From Edaphobacter lichenicola (GTDB taxonomy: Bacteria; Acidobacteriota; Terriglobia; Terriglobales; Acidobacteriaceae), in the NCBI RefSeq assembly GCF_014201315.1, contig NZ_JACHDY010000003.1:1-64000 (forward strand): a stretch of DNA of 64,000 nucleotides, given 5' to 3'. The notes beneath the pieces are model-generated. The model was given only the letters and a program-made list of their open reading frames with translations. It ran no database searches and was not told the origin of the DNA. A program made the position numbers and the translations under genes. Below are positions 45,446 through 54,857 of this stretch, in pieces (position 1 is the stretch's first letter; each line of letters opens with the position of its first letter).

Positions 45446-47806
45446 ATGACTGACGTAAGCGTTCTCTCTCCTCAGATTTTGCTGCATATTGCCCAAACTC
45501 TCAACCTCCCGATGCATGGTCTGGTAGCGGTAATTACGCTTCTGGATGAGGGAGGGACGGTGCCTTTTATTGCGAGGTATCGCAAGGAGGCTACTGGCAA
45601 TCTCGATGAGGTGCAGATTCGCGATATCGAGGAGAAGCTCGCTTACTTTCGAGATCTGGCTGCGCGGCGAGCTACGATTCTGGCTTCGATTGCGGAGCAG
45701 GGCAAGCTGAGCGATGAGTTGAAGGCGCGGATCGAAGCGACTCTTGATAAGAGCGAGTTGGAGGATCTGTATCTTCCGTATCGGCCGAAGCGAAGGACGA
45801 AGGCGACGATCGCTCGAGAGAAGGGGTTGGAGCCGCTTGCGCTTTATCTGTGGGAGCAGAGGATTGCGGATGAGCCGCTGAGTTTGAAGGCTCCGCGGTT
45901 CGTCGATGTGGCTAAGGGCGTTGCTTCGGTCGAGGAGGCCCTTGAGGGCGCGAGACATATCGTTGCTGAGATGATCAGCGAGAGCGCAGATTTGCGAAAG
46001 GCTGCTCGCGCGCTGATGTTCGATGAAGGCGTAGTTGTGAGCCGTAAAGCGATGGACGCGGTGGATGAGCAAGAGAAGTTCAAGATGTACTACGAGTATC
46101 GCGAGCCGGTGAAGACGATTCCGTCGCATCGGATGCTCGCGATTCGTCGCGGTGAGAGCGAGAACGTTCTTTATTTTTTGATTGAGTTGGAGTCGGCACG
46201 GGCGGTGAATGTGTTGCGGCGTGGAGTGCTGCGAGAGCAGGGGGATTGGACGCCTCAGCTGGAGTTGGCGATTGAGGATTGCTGGTCGCGGCTGCTGAAC
46301 TCGTCGATTCAGGGTGAACTGCGGCTGGAGTTGAAGAAGCGCTCGGATCTGGATGCGATTCAGGTGTTCCGGGAGAACCTGCATCATCTGTTGCTGGCGC
46401 CGCCGGCGGGGCCTATCTCGGTGCTGGGGATTGATCCGGGGCAGAGGACCGGGTGCAAGGTTGCGGTGGTGGATGAGACGGGGAAGTTCCTCGCCAATGA
46501 TGTGTTGTATCTGCATACGTCGAAGGGCGCTGCGGAGGCCGCTGGCAAGACGCTTGAGGCTCTGGTGGTGAAGCACCAGGTGAGGGCGATTGCTATCGGG
46601 AATGGGACGGCTTCGCGGGAGACGGATGCGTTTGTGCGGGAGTTTCTGCGCGAGCGCGGGCTGGAGAACATCTTCTCGGTGACGGTGAGCGAGTCGGGGG
46701 CGAGTATCTATTCGGCTTCGGATGTGGCGCGGCAGGAGTTTCCGGACCTCGACCTGACGGTGCGTGGGGCGATCTCCATCGCGCGTCGATTGCAGGATCC
46801 TCTTTCGGAACTGGTGAAGGTGGAGCCGAAGTCGATTGGCGTTGGGCAGTATCAGCATGATGTGGATCAGAGGCAGTTGCAGCAGTCGCTGGAGACAGTG
46901 ATTGAGAGCTGCGTGAATCGGGTTGGTGTTGACCTGAATACTTCGTCGTGGACTTTGCTGCGTTATGTTTCGGGCGTGACGGAGCGGACGGCGCTGAACA
47001 TCGTGAGCTATCGGAACGAGCATGGACGGTTCCGTTCGCGGACGCAGTTGATGAAGGTCCCTGGAATCGGGGCGAAGACGTTCGAGCAGGCTGCGGGATT
47101 TCTGCGGATTCGGGATGGAGAGAATCCGCTGGATATGACTGCGGTTCATCCGGAGTCTTATCCGGTTGTGGAGCAGATTGCGGCTTCGTTGAAGGCTCCG
47201 GTGGAGGAACTGATCAAGAGTCCGCAGTTGCTGGAGAAGGTGGACAAGAGCGCGGTTTCGGCGGGGAGTTTTACGCTGAATGACATTCTGGAGGAGTTGA
47301 AGAAGCCGGGGCGTGATCCGCGGGATAAGTTTGTTGCGCCGAGCTTCAACGAGAGTGTACGGGAGCTGTCAGATGTGATGCCGGATATGGTGCTGGAAGG
47401 TGTGGTGACGAATGTGACCAAGTTTGGTGCGTTCGTCGATATCGGGGTGCACCAGGATGGGCTGGTGCATATCAGTGAGCTGTCGGTGAAGTTCATCAAG
47501 GATCCCTCTGAGGCGGTGAAGGCTGGGCAGATTGTGAAGGTGAAGGTGCTGTCCGTCGATGCGAAGACGAAGCGGATTGCGCTTTCGATCAAGGCGCTGC
47601 ATGAGACGGGGCCGAGAGGTGTTCGTCCGGCGGACGGTGGTGCTCGGGGTGGGGCGTCTCCGAAGGAACAGGGGCCGAAAGAGCAGGGAAGGCCGGCGGG
47701 GAAGACTCAGGTTCAGGTGAAGGCTCATGCTGTTACTCCGGTGAAGGCTCCGATCTCTTTCGACGACAAGCTGGCGATGCTGTCTTCCAAGTGGAAGGGG
47801 CGGTAG
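45446..47806 (+). CDS. tex: Tex family RNA-binding transcription accessory protein
   Basis: A 786-residue protein of the Tex/Spt6-like family. N-terminal helices lead to a YqgF/RNase H-like fold (LGIDPGQRTGCKVAVVDETG, about residue 330), a helix-hairpin-helix part (SYRNEHGRFRSRTQLMKVPGIGAKTFEQAAGFLRI, about 515), and an S1 RNA-binding domain (VLEGVVTNVTKFGAFVDIGVHQDGLVHISEL, about 645-715). A Gly/Lys-rich tail ends the protein. ATG at 45446 is taken because the family N-terminus starts there; a TTG eight codons earlier is possible. A plus-strand terminator lies some 180 bases after its stop. Confidence 0.95.
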   Translation: MTDVSVLSPQILLHIAQTLNLPMHGLVAVITLLDEGGTVPFIARYRKEATGNLDEVQIRDIEEKLAYFRDLAARRATILASIAEQGKLSDELKARIEATLDKSELEDLYLPYRPKRRTKATIAREKGLEPLALYLWEQRIADEPLSLKAPRFVDVAKGVASVEEALEGARHIVAEMISESADLRKAARALMFDEGVVVSRKAMDAVDEQEKFKMYYEYREPVKTIPSHRMLAIRRGESENVLYFLIELESARAVNVLRRGVLREQGDWTPQLELAIEDCWSRLLNSSIQGELRLELKKRSDLDAIQVFRENLHHLLLAPPAGPISVLGIDPGQRTGCKVAVVDETGKFLANDVLYLHTSKGAAEAAGKTLEALVVKHQVRAIAIGNGTASRETDAFVREFLRERGLENIFSVTVSESGASIYSASDVARQEFPDLDLTVRGAISIARRLQDPLSELVKVEPKSIGVGQYQHDVDQRQLQQSLETVIESCVNRVGVDLNTSSWTLLRYVSGVTERTALNIVSYRNEHGRFRSRTQLMKVPGIGAKTFEQAAGFLRIRDGENPLDMTAVHPESYPVVEQIAASLKAPVEELIKSPQLLEKVDKSAVSAGSFTLNDILEELKKPGRDPRDKFVAPSFNESVRELSDVMPDMVLEGVVTNVTKFGAFVDIGVHQDGLVHISELSVKFIKDPSEAVKAGQIVKVKVLSVDAKTKRIALSIKALHETGPRGVRPADGGARGGASPKEQGPKEQGRPAGKTQVQVKAHAVTPVKAPISFDDKLAMLSSKWKGR

Positions 47807-47986
47807 TGCCGTTTCCTTATCGGCCTTGAGGGTACCCCCCTCCCCCCCCTCCTATTACACGCGTGTAAGCTGTTTGTAATCAACTATTTGCAGGACATGG
47901 GGGTCTGCAAATAAGTCTTAACAAAGGGGTTACTTACAGAATCGTCATTCCAAAAGACTTAGGTTCGTTTGTGGTTACAAAAGGAG

Positions 47987-48012
47987 ATGCCCCGCTTTCG
48001 CGGGGCATTTTT
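47987..48012 (+). terminator. rho-independent terminator
   Basis: A 9-bp perfect stem (ATGCCCCGC with GCGGGGCAT), loop TTTC, followed by five T. It is the strongest terminator in this area and would end tex transcripts, or a small RNA starting after 47850. Confidence 0.88.
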
Positions 48013-48229
48013 CTGCTCATTTATTCAAGTGTACAGGACTGTGTAGAACTAATGCGCAACGTGAATTCCCTTGAATGGCGCTGGTTTTAGAAGCTTGAGG
48101 GCTTGACATGTGATTTTGCTGGGAATTTTGAAGTAGAGGTACGGGATTTTTTTGCTTGGATTGGGAGGCAAAGTCGAAGATATGGGCGAAGGACGAGAAC
48201 AAAGTAAAGGCAAGGCAAAGGCGAAATAC

Positions 48230-48287
48230 GGGGATCCTTCGACTGCGTGACTCACAAAGTGCCGTGAGTCACTTCGCTCAGGATGAC
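48230..48287. repeat. GGATCC...GGATGAC hairpin repeat
   Basis: Starts GGGATCCTTCGACT, ends CGCTCAGGATGAC. Its middle has a 9-bp perfect stem (GTGACTCAC with GTGAGTCAC). It belongs to the same loose family as the copies at 58740-58766 and, with other ends, 32849 and 56484. Confidence 0.65.
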
Positions 48288-48359
48288 GGTGTCTTGGGAG
48301 GGTGGTGTTGCGGAAAGGTGAAGACAACTGCAACAGCATATGCAAGATTTCGCGGCGGA

Positions 48360-49406
48360 TCAGGGTTGCGTGGTGATTTGGGCGGTGCGGGTGTGCCAGA
48401 TGTCGAGCAGGGTGGAGGCGATGGTGAAGATGACGGGGCCGAGGATGATGCCGAGGGGACCGAAGACTGCGATGCCTCCGAGGATGGTGATGAGGATGAT
48501 GGCGGTGTGGGAGCGCAGGTGTCCGCCGATGAGGATGGGATAGAGGATGTTGTCGATGGTGCTGACGATGAGTCCGCCCCAGATGGCGAGCAGGGCGGCC
48601 TTGCCCCAGTGGCCGTTGAGGCCGAGGTAGATGGCGATGGGCCCCCAGACGAGGAAGGCTCCGAAGGCCGGGATCATGGCGAAGGCGGTAAGGGTGATGG
48701 ACCAGAGGACGACGCCGGGAACGCCGAGAGTCCAGAAGGCGAGGCCGGCGAGGACTCCCTGTACGAGGGCGATGGCGAGGCGGCCTAGGAAGGTGGCGTA
48801 GATGGTGTCGTCGATGCGTTCGAGCAGTTCGCTGGTCTCGTCTTCGCGGAGGGGGAGGAGGGAGCGGAGGGCTGCGAGGGCAAGCTGGCGGTCGCGAAAG
48901 AGGAAGAAGAGAAGGAAAAGCATGACGACGATCTCGGTGATGAGATGGACGGAGTTGCCGAGGATCATGGCCGCCTTGCTGCCGACGTAGGCTGCGGTGG
49001 TGCGGGCTGCGTTGTTGACGTCGATGGAGGCGGAGAAGGCTTCGATGCGGTTGGCGAGTGCGGGATGGTTGGCGATGTAGTCGGTGAGGACGTTCTGGGT
49101 GCTGGGGTTGCGGAGGGAGGCGATGGCGCGGAGGGCCTGTTCGCCTAGCTCCTGCGCGAGAAAGAAGCCGGGGACGATGACGGCGAGGATGACGAGGATG
49201 AGGGCGATGGTGGCGCAGACGGTGCGGTTGGGGATGCGGGTGGAGAGCCAATTGTAGGGGATCTCGGTGACGACTGCGAGCACGATGGCTCCGACGATGG
49301 CGGAGAAGAAGGGCTGGAGGATGAAGGCGCAGAGAATGAGAGTGGCGAAGGTGAGAAGGTAGAGGGTGATCTGTCTCCAGGGTGGGGATTCTCTGCCTTC
49401 TTGCAT
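48360..49406 (-). CDS. AI-2E family (PerM-like) transporter
   Basis: A 348-residue membrane protein of the AI-2E/PerM family. About eight helices are seen: two close to the N-terminus (ITLYLLTFATLILCAFILQPFF, AIVGAIVLAVVTEIPYN), one at about 65-85, then after a soluble part (about 90-150) five more, with LAIALVQGVLAGLAFWTLGVPG and the signature ILITILGGIAVFGPLGIILGPV. Members export autoinducer-2 or act as sodium/proton antiporters; which applies here is unknown. The gene converges with tex and is divergent from the small membrane protein gene. Confidence 0.92.
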   Translation of the reverse strand: MQEGRESPPWRQITLYLLTFATLILCAFILQPFFSAIVGAIVLAVVTEIPYNWLSTRIPNRTVCATIALILVILAVIVPGFFLAQELGEQALRAIASLRNPSTQNVLTDYIANHPALANRIEAFSASIDVNNAARTTAAYVGSKAAMILGNSVHLITEIVVMLFLLFFLFRDRQLALAALRSLLPLREDETSELLERIDDTIYATFLGRLAIALVQGVLAGLAFWTLGVPGVVLWSITLTAFAMIPAFGAFLVWGPIAIYLGLNGHWGKAALLAIWGGLIVSTIDNILYPILIGGHLRSHTAIILITILGGIAVFGPLGIILGPVIFTIASTLLDIWHTRTAQITTQP

Positions 49407-49514
49407 GAGGTAAGCGCTCCAGTGAATGGGTTAGATGCGAATGTAACTGGTATGGGCTGAGATTAGAATACGTGGTCTATTGACGAATCGAGTAATGTTC
49501 GAGGAGGTTGGCTG

Positions 49515-49802
49515 ATGGCGCATCTTGAACCCTGGCTTGCGGTGGGTGTGTTGCTGTCGACGGCGGCGACCGACGCTGTGTACGTGATGTTCAACGCGGC
49601 GGTTTCGTCGCAGCGACGATTGCCGGCGGCTACGTGGAGCAGCGTGTGGTATTTGTTGTCGGCGTTTGCGGTGATCAGTTATACGAAGAACTGGGTTTAT
49701 GTCTGCTTTGCGGCGGTGGGGTCGTGGATTGGGGCTTATGTGTCGATGACGGTGTTGCGGCGGGCGAAGGGGCCGCGGGGGCCGGAGGCGGTTTCCTCGT
49801 GA
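49515..49802 (+). CDS. small membrane protein, unknown function
   Basis: A 95-residue protein with about three hydrophobic segments: residues 5-28 (PWLAVGVLLSTAATDAVYVMF), 40-58 (TWSSVWYLLSAFAVISYT) and 60-82 (WVYVCFAAVGSWIGAYVSM). A short basic tail follows. It is preceded by GAGGAGG seven bases before the ATG, which supports a real gene. I do not recognise the family well. It is divergent from the AI-2E transporter, and convergent with mutM with 80 bases between, which include a hairpin repeat. Confidence 0.78.
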   Translation: MAHLEPWLAVGVLLSTAATDAVYVMFNAAVSSQRRLPAATWSSVWYLLSAFAVISYTKNWVYVCFAAVGSWIGAYVSMTVLRRAKGPRGPEAVSS

Positions 49803-49816
49803 GAGTGCAAAGCAGA

Positions 49817-49858
49817 ACGCAGATCCCCTTCGGGGATGACAACAAGAGAGGCAACGGC
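49817..49858. repeat. GATCCCC-TTC-GGGGATGAC repeat, copy 1
   Basis: A 42-base element with a strong small hairpin (GATCCCC, TTC loop, GGGGAT), followed by CAAGAGAGGCAACGGC. It matches 58649-58690 with three differences. Both lie between convergent or same-strand gene ends. Confidence 0.75.
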
Positions 49859-49882
49859 GAAGACGCTTCCACTGGCTGCGGA

Positions 49883-50797
49883 TCAGCGTTTTTTGAGGGC
49901 TTCGAGCTCGTCGAGGGTTCGGGGCCAGTCTTTGCCGAGGAGGCGGGAGAGGCTTCGGTCGGCGAGGACTTTGCCTCCGGTCTGGCATTGGGCGCAGTAG
50001 TTGGTCTCGTTGTCGGCGTAGCGGATGCGCTGGATGGGCTGGCCGCAGGTGGGGCAGGGTTGGCCGAAGCGTCCGTGGACGGCCATGTCTTTGCGGAAGG
50101 CTGTGACTTTTTCGGGGAAGGCCTGGGCGGCTTCGGTGGTGAGGCGAGCTATCCAGAGCTGCATGGTGTCGCGGGTGGCGTTGTAGAGGCGCTGCCACTG
50201 CTCTGGACTTAGCTTCGCGGTTTGGAGGATGGGGGAGAGCTGGGCTGCGTGGAGGATCTCGTCGGAGTAGGCGTTGCCGATGCCGGAGAGGATGCGCGGG
50301 TCGGTGAGGGCTCGCTTGAGGGTGCGGTTTTCGGTGGTGAGGGCGGCGCGGAAGTCTTCGAGGTTGGCGATGAAGGTGTTGCGTTCGAAGAGTTCGAGGC
50401 CGCCGGGGTCGATCTGTTGGGCGGCGGCTTGGTTGGCGAAGAGGTGGAGGGAGGCTCGGCGCTTGGAGCCGGCTTCGGTGAGGACGAGCGAGCCGTTGGG
50501 GAGGTCGAAGGCGGCGAGGTTGTTGCGGCCGCCGAGTTTGGCTCCGAGGGGACGCCAGTGGAGACGGCCGGCGATCATGAGGTGAAGGACTAGCCAGATG
50601 CCGTTGTCGAACTCGAAGACGATGCGTTTGCCGATGCGGTGGAGAGCGGTGATGGTGTGGCCTTCGATCTCCTTGAGGGATGGGCGGACGGTGCGGAGGA
50701 GGAAGGGGCTGGCCAGGCGGAGGTGGGTGAGGGGCTGGCCGAGAATGCGTGGCTCGAGTGCGGAGAGGTAGGCCGTGATGTCGGGTAGCTCTGGCAT
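49883..50797 (-). CDS. mutM: formamidopyrimidine-DNA glycosylase
   Basis: A 304-residue base-excision repair enzyme that removes oxidised purines and nicks the strand. The start MPELPD holds the catalytic Pro2 and Glu3. The conserved Lys lies in [11 protein letters not shown] (about residue 58). The helix-two-turn-helix is at [17 protein letters not shown] (about 166-182). The C-terminal zinc finger is CPTCGQ...[10 protein letters not shown] (about 248-275), although the usual final Arg loop is changed to [14 protein letters not shown] and an extra 25 residues follow. It might be an MutM/Nei relative with somewhat different specificity. Confidence 0.88.
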   Translation of the reverse strand: MPELPDITAYLSALEPRILGQPLTHLRLASPFLLRTVRPSLKEIEGHTITALHRIGKRIVFEFDNGIWLVLHLMIAGRLHWRPLGAKLGGRNNLAAFDLPNGSLVLTEAGSKRRASLHLFANQAAAQQIDPGGLELFERNTFIANLEDFRAALTTENRTLKRALTDPRILSGIGNAYSDEILHAAQLSPILQTAKLSPEQWQRLYNATRDTMQLWIARLTTEAAQAFPEKVTAFRKDMAVHGRFGQPCPTCGQPIQRIRYADNETNYCAQCQTGGKVLADRSLSRLLGKDWPRTLDELEALKKR

Positions 50798-50923
50798 GGG
50801 CGTCAGCCTCGGATGAATTGTAGCGGAGGAGAGCGGTTGTCCCGTGGACGAGGCCTACAGATCGGAATCGATGTGAGAGGTACTCGGCGTGGCGTGCGGT
50901 TTCCCTGTGGTGGTTGTTGAGGG

Positions 50924-51763
50924 CTAGTCTTTTTCAATGATGGCGTCGGGTTGTTGGGCGTACTCGGCCCAGGAGCCGTCGTAGAGGCTTACCTCCTTTG
51001 CGCCGGCGAGTTCGAGGCCGAGGGCGATGACGGCAGCGGTGACTCCGGAGCCGCAGGTGGTGGTGATGGGTTGGTGCAGGTCGATCTTTTTTGCGGCGAA
51101 GAGTTCGCGGAGTTTGTCTGTGGGTTTTAGGCGGCCGTCTTCTACGAGTTCGGTGAAGGGGATGCTGGTGGCTCCGGGCATGTGGCCGGAGGAGAGGTTG
51201 GGGCGTGGCTCGGGTGCTGTGCCGTTGAAGCGGGCGGCGGAGCGGGCGTCGAGAATTTGTTTTTGGTTGGTGCTGAGTTTGACTTTGAGTTGGGCGAGGT
51301 TCTTTACGGCTTCGTGGTTGAGCTTGGCGTGGAAGCTGGCGGGTGCGCGGTGGGCGGGGCCGGATTCTGTTGGGAGGCCGGCTTCGGTCCAGGCGCGGAG
51401 GCCGCCGTCGAGGATGTGAACGTTTTCTGCGCCCATGGTGCGGAGCATCCACCAGGCTCGCGGGGCGGAGAAGACGCTTTCTTGCTCGTAGATGACGATG
51501 GTGGCGGTGTCGGCGACGCCGAGGGTGGACATGCTGCGGGAGAAGGCTTCGGCTGTGGGTAGCATATGGGGGAGCGGGGTGGAGTGGTCGGAGAGGTCTT
51601 CGATGTCGAAGAAGAGGGCGCCGGGGATGTGGTTAGCGAGATAGCGGGCGCGGGTGTCGATGGGGGGCGTCACTCCTACGGGCGGGAGGGTGGCGTCGAG
51701 GATGATGGTGTTGGGATCCTGGAGGCGAGTGGACAGCCATTCGGGGGTGACTAGGGGATTCAT
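50924..51763 (-). CDS. sulfurtransferase (rhodanese / 3-mercaptopyruvate type)
   Basis: A 279-residue protein of two rhodanese domains. The inactive N-terminal domain (about 1-135) has YLANHIPGALFFDIEDL; the catalytic C-terminal domain (about 150-279) has the active-site loop TTCGSGVTA with the persulfide Cys at about 237. The CG(S/T)GVTA loop is typical of 3-mercaptopyruvate sulfurtransferases. It has no signal peptide. A double-hairpin repeat lies 50 bases ahead of its start. With the DsrE-like gene at 54381 there are two sulfur-handling genes around the TonB receptor. Confidence 0.92.
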   Translation of the reverse strand: MNPLVTPEWLSTRLQDPNTIILDATLPPVGVTPPIDTRARYLANHIPGALFFDIEDLSDHSTPLPHMLPTAEAFSRSMSTLGVADTATIVIYEQESVFSAPRAWWMLRTMGAENVHILDGGLRAWTEAGLPTESGPAHRAPASFHAKLNHEAVKNLAQLKVKLSTNQKQILDARSAARFNGTAPEPRPNLSSGHMPGATSIPFTELVEDGRLKPTDKLRELFAAKKIDLHQPITTTCGSGVTAAVIALGLELAGAKEVSLYDGSWAEYAQQPDAIIEKD

Positions 51764-51814
51764 GAGACTAGATTACTGTGTGGGTGGCTGAGGAAGAGGG
51801 TGGAGGACAAGTGT

Positions 51815-51867
51815 GGTCGTCCTTTGGACGATGTCCACATCTGGAGAATCGAGATGGCACCCGGCGG
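51815..51867. repeat. double-hairpin repeat, copy A
   Basis: First hairpin GTCGTCC-TTT-GGACGAT, second built on TCCACATCT and GAGATGG, end CACCCGGCGG. Copies B (54274-54330) and C (54858-54913) share both hairpins and the end. It lies between the sulfurtransferase and TonB receptor starts. Confidence 0.75.
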
Positions 51868-51951
51868 AGGTCGGACGCCGACGGATAGTAAGCTTGGGTT
51901 CAGCGATGTGCGTTTTTGTGCGCCTGATGGGATAGGCCCAGGGGTGCTTCC

Positions 51952-54264
51952 ATGAAGAGATGGGTCATTGCAATCTGTTTCGTTGCGCTGCCTGCGCTGA
52001 GCCAGGTAAATAACGGCGAATTGCATGTGGCGATCACGGATCCGTCGGGCCATCCTGTGAAGACATCGTTTGCTGTGACGAGCACGGGGAATCAGTATGC
52101 GAATACGCTGAGCACTGACGCTTCGGGGCGGGTGGCGGTGAAGACGCTGCCTTACGGGCTGTATGTGATTCGCGTGCAGGAGCCGGGATTCAACCCGGTG
52201 GTGCGGGCAGTTGAAGTGCGGTCGTCGATTCCGGCGGAGTGCGATATTCACCTCGCGATTGCTCAATTGGCAACGATGGTGAATGTGGAGGACTCGGGTA
52301 CGCTGATCGATCCTCATAGCTCGTCTTCGACTATGCAGATTGGTTCGAAGCAGATTGAGGAGCGATTGATTTCGCTGCCGGGCAGGTCCGTGCAGGATCT
52401 GGTGAACTCGCAGCCTGGCTGGCTGTATGAGGGGAATGCGGTGTTGCATCCTCGTGGGTCGGAGTACCAGACACAGTTTGTGATTGATGGAATTCCACTG
52501 ACGGATAATCGCTCGCCCAGCTTTGGCCCTGAGGTTGAAGCGGATGATGTGAATTCGATGAGTATCTATACGGCGGGTTTTCCGGCGGAGTATGGGCGGA
52601 AGATGGGTGGCGTCGTCGAGATCAATACGAAGAGAGAGACAAACGCTGGACTGCATGGGCAATTTGTTCTCTCTGGTGGCAGCTATGACGCGGCGGCTGG
52701 GTTTGGTCATGTGCAGGATGTCTGGGGTAAGAACACGTTAGGTGGAACGGCATCGGGTAGTATGACCAGCCGCTACCTGAATCCGGTGGTTCCGGAGAAC
52801 TTTACGAATAAGGGAACGACGGGGGACTTTTCTGTCAGGTACGAGCGTGATTTTACGGAGAAGGATCGGCTGAGTGCGACTGTGCGGCACGAACTTTCGC
52901 GCTTTCTGATTCCGAACGAGTTGCTGCAGCAGGATGCGGGACAGATGCAGAACGGTGATAACTTCGAGACCCTGGGGGCGATGAGTTATCAACATATTTT
53001 TTCGCCGGTGGTGCTGGGGACTCTTGCCGGCATGGTGCGGGATAACGCGAATAACCTCTATTCCAATGAGGATTCGACACCGATTCTTGCTTTTCAACAT
53101 AACTATTTCCGCGAGGGATACTTCAAGGGAACTTTGTCTGTCCACCACGACAATCAGGAGTGGAAGGGTGGGGTAGAGTCGGACGCGACGTTTCTTCACG
53201 AACAGTTCAATTACAGGATTACTGATCCTGATCAGTCTGATGACGGGGCGCCGAATCGACTCTCGTTTGCGGAGCAGCGGCCTGACCTGGAGCAATCTGC
53301 TTTTGTTGAGGACCTGGTCCGGTTGGGAGAGTGGACTGTCAGTGCGGGCTTGCGGTGGGATCATTATCAATTGTTATTGAATGAGAGTGCCTTCAGTCCG
53401 CGGCTGTCGGTAGGGCGGTATCTGCCTAAGGCGAACATGGTTCTTCATGCAGCTTATGACCGTGTCTTTCAGACGCCTTCATTTGAAAATATTCTGCTGT
53501 CCAGCTCTCCGCAGGTAGCTTCGCTGAACCCTCGTTTTTTGAGATTGCCGGTGCAGCCTTCGAAAGGGAACTACTACGAGGGCGGTCTTATCAAGGGTTT
53601 CTCTGAAAAGCTGCGGGTTAGTGTGAACTTCTATCGCCGCGATGTCAGGAACTTTGCCGATGATGATCAGCTTTTGAATACGGGAGTTAGTTATCCCATC
53701 GCGTTTGATAAGGCTGTTATCTATGGCGCCGAGGGGAAGCTGGACGTTGTTCAGTGGGGCAAGCTTACCGGTTTTGTCAGCTATTCCTATATGGTAGCGA
53801 ACGCGTGGTTTCCGGTTACCGGGGGTCTATTTCTTGGCGACGATGCGGGTAACGCAGAGACTGAGCTGGCGGGGCATTTTCCGGTTTCGCAGGATCAGCG
53901 CAATACGTTGCGGATGCGATTCAAGTATGAGTTGATGCCGCGGTTGTGGGTTGCCGGCGGGCTGACCTTCGGATCAGGTTTACCGTTTGAGTATGGAGGG
54001 ACGGAGGAGATGGCGCTGTCTCAATATGGGCCGCAGGTGGTCGGTCGGCTTAACTTCGAGCGCGGTAGGGTTGATCCGGCGTTGGCTGTCAGTGCTTCGT
54101 TGGGTGCGGACCTGATCAAGTCGGAGAAGTGTGTGACGCGGATTCAGGTGGATGGGGACAACTTGAATAGTCGGCTGAATGTGCTTGACTTTGGAGGGCT
54201 GTTTTCGGGGAATGCGATTGCGCCGGGGCGTAGTGTCTATGCGCGGCTGTCGGTTAGTTTTTAG
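51952..54264 (+). CDS. TonB-dependent receptor
   Basis: A 770-residue outer-membrane receptor, smaller than the Oar type at 19014. Signal peptide (MKRWVIAICFVALPALS), a carboxypeptidase-regulatory-like domain (about 22-100, LHVAITDPSGHPVKTSFAV), plug (about 120-235, LPGRSVQDLVNSQPGWLY, FVIDGIPLTDNRSP, GFPAEYGRKMGGVVEINT) and barrel to the end (RSVYARLSVSF). The barrel closes with a typical aromatic C-terminus. The ligand is unknown. Copies of a repeat bracket the gene. It is between a sulfurtransferase and a DsrE-like gene. Confidence 0.9.
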   Translation: MKRWVIAICFVALPALSQVNNGELHVAITDPSGHPVKTSFAVTSTGNQYANTLSTDASGRVAVKTLPYGLYVIRVQEPGFNPVVRAVEVRSSIPAECDIHLAIAQLATMVNVEDSGTLIDPHSSSSTMQIGSKQIEERLISLPGRSVQDLVNSQPGWLYEGNAVLHPRGSEYQTQFVIDGIPLTDNRSPSFGPEVEADDVNSMSIYTAGFPAEYGRKMGGVVEINTKRETNAGLHGQFVLSGGSYDAAAGFGHVQDVWGKNTLGGTASGSMTSRYLNPVVPENFTNKGTTGDFSVRYERDFTEKDRLSATVRHELSRFLIPNELLQQDAGQMQNGDNFETLGAMSYQHIFSPVVLGTLAGMVRDNANNLYSNEDSTPILAFQHNYFREGYFKGTLSVHHDNQEWKGGVESDATFLHEQFNYRITDPDQSDDGAPNRLSFAEQRPDLEQSAFVEDLVRLGEWTVSAGLRWDHYQLLLNESAFSPRLSVGRYLPKANMVLHAAYDRVFQTPSFENILLSSSPQVASLNPRFLRLPVQPSKGNYYEGGLIKGFSEKLRVSVNFYRRDVRNFADDDQLLNTGVSYPIAFDKAVIYGAEGKLDVVQWGKLTGFVSYSYMVANAWFPVTGGLFLGDDAGNAETELAGHFPVSQDQRNTLRMRFKYELMPRLWVAGGLTFGSGLPFEYGGTEEMALSQYGPQVVGRLNFERGRVDPALAVSASLGADLIKSEKCVTRIQVDGDNLNSRLNVLDFGGLFSGNAIAPGRSVYARLSVSF

Positions 54265-54273
54265 TTGGAGAAC

Positions 54274-54330
54274 GGTCGTTCTTTGGACGATGCCCACATC
54301 TCAAAATCGAGATATATGGGCACCCGGCGG
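54274..54330. repeat. double-hairpin repeat, copy B
   Basis: Hairpin one GTCGTTC-TTT-GGACGAT, hairpin two TGCCCA...TGGGCA with inner arms ATCTC and GAGAT, end CACCCGGCGG. It lies ten bases after the TonB receptor stop and 50 bases ahead of the DsrE-like gene. Confidence 0.75.
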
Positions 54331-54380
54331 ATGCTGTCGACGAGGGGTAGGTATAAGATTCTCCGTCAAAGGAGAAACTC

Positions 54381-54839
54381 ATGGTGCGTCGACTCTTCCT
54401 GTCACGATTTGCGCAATTGGCGGCTCTTCCTTTCGCTTTTGGTGGTCGTTCTCTTGTGGGGCAAGCTCCGCGCAAGACGCTGAAGATCATGATGAAGAGC
54501 GCGTGGGGTTCCGACGATCCGACCAAGGCGGCGTTCCCCTTTCTGCATGGGATGGCACTTGCGGAGGCTGGACACGAGGTGCAGATTTTTCTGCTGGGGG
54601 AGGCGGTTGGGCTGATGCGAAAGACGCTTGCCAACGCGGTTACTCCGGTTGGATGGCCGCCTGTTGGTGAGACGCTGGATAAGCTCGCTGCGAAGCATAT
54701 TCAGATCTACGCTTGTGGGGCGTGCTCTCGTGCCAGAGGGGTGACTGAGGTGGATCTGAATAACTATGGGGCGAAGTTTGGGAACCCGACGATATTTGTG
54801 TCGCTGGTGGAGTGGGCGGATCGGGTGATCACGGAGTAG
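54381..54839 (+). CDS. DsrE-like exported protein
   Basis: A 152-residue protein of the DsrE/DsrF-like fold, preceded by a signal-like N-terminus (RRLFLSRFAQLAALPFAFGG). Typical parts are KIMMKSAWGSDDPTKAAFPFLHGMALAEAGHEVQIFLLGEAV and the Cys pair in IYACGACSRARG (about residues 110-113), which could carry sulfane sulfur. The fold serves in sulfur transfer. AAAGGAG precedes the ATG. It is flanked on both sides by copies of the double-hairpin repeat, which makes it a self-contained unit. Confidence 0.85.
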   Translation: MVRRLFLSRFAQLAALPFAFGGRSLVGQAPRKTLKIMMKSAWGSDDPTKAAFPFLHGMALAEAGHEVQIFLLGEAVGLMRKTLANAVTPVGWPPVGETLDKLAAKHIQIYACGACSRARGVTEVDLNNYGAKFGNPTIFVSLVEWADRVITE

Positions 54840-54857
54840 TGTGTGGAGTTGGAGTGC

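Larger units (their letters stand above)
47807..48359. other. structured intergenic region with palindromes
   Basis: After tex there is a C-rich run, a 14-bp perfect palindrome (TTACACGCGTGTAA, 47855-47868), a hairpin with arms ATTTGCAGGAC and GTCTGCAAAT (47886-47912) and a strong terminator (47987-48012). The part 47850-48012 could be a small RNA or a long 3' UTR. Further on lies a hairpin repeat (48230-48287). No protein gene is seen. Confidence 0.55.

Noticed and set aside
44693..47149. Open frame of 818 codons on the minus strand opposite polA and tex
   Set aside because: It covers two clear genes on the other strand, its product is rich in Arg, His, Leu and Pro as expected of a shadow frame in GC-rich DNA, and no family is recognisable.
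48049..49251. Open frame of 400 codons opposite part of the AI-2E gene frame
   Set aside because: It is a shifted frame of the transporter gene, with almost only Arg, His and Pro.
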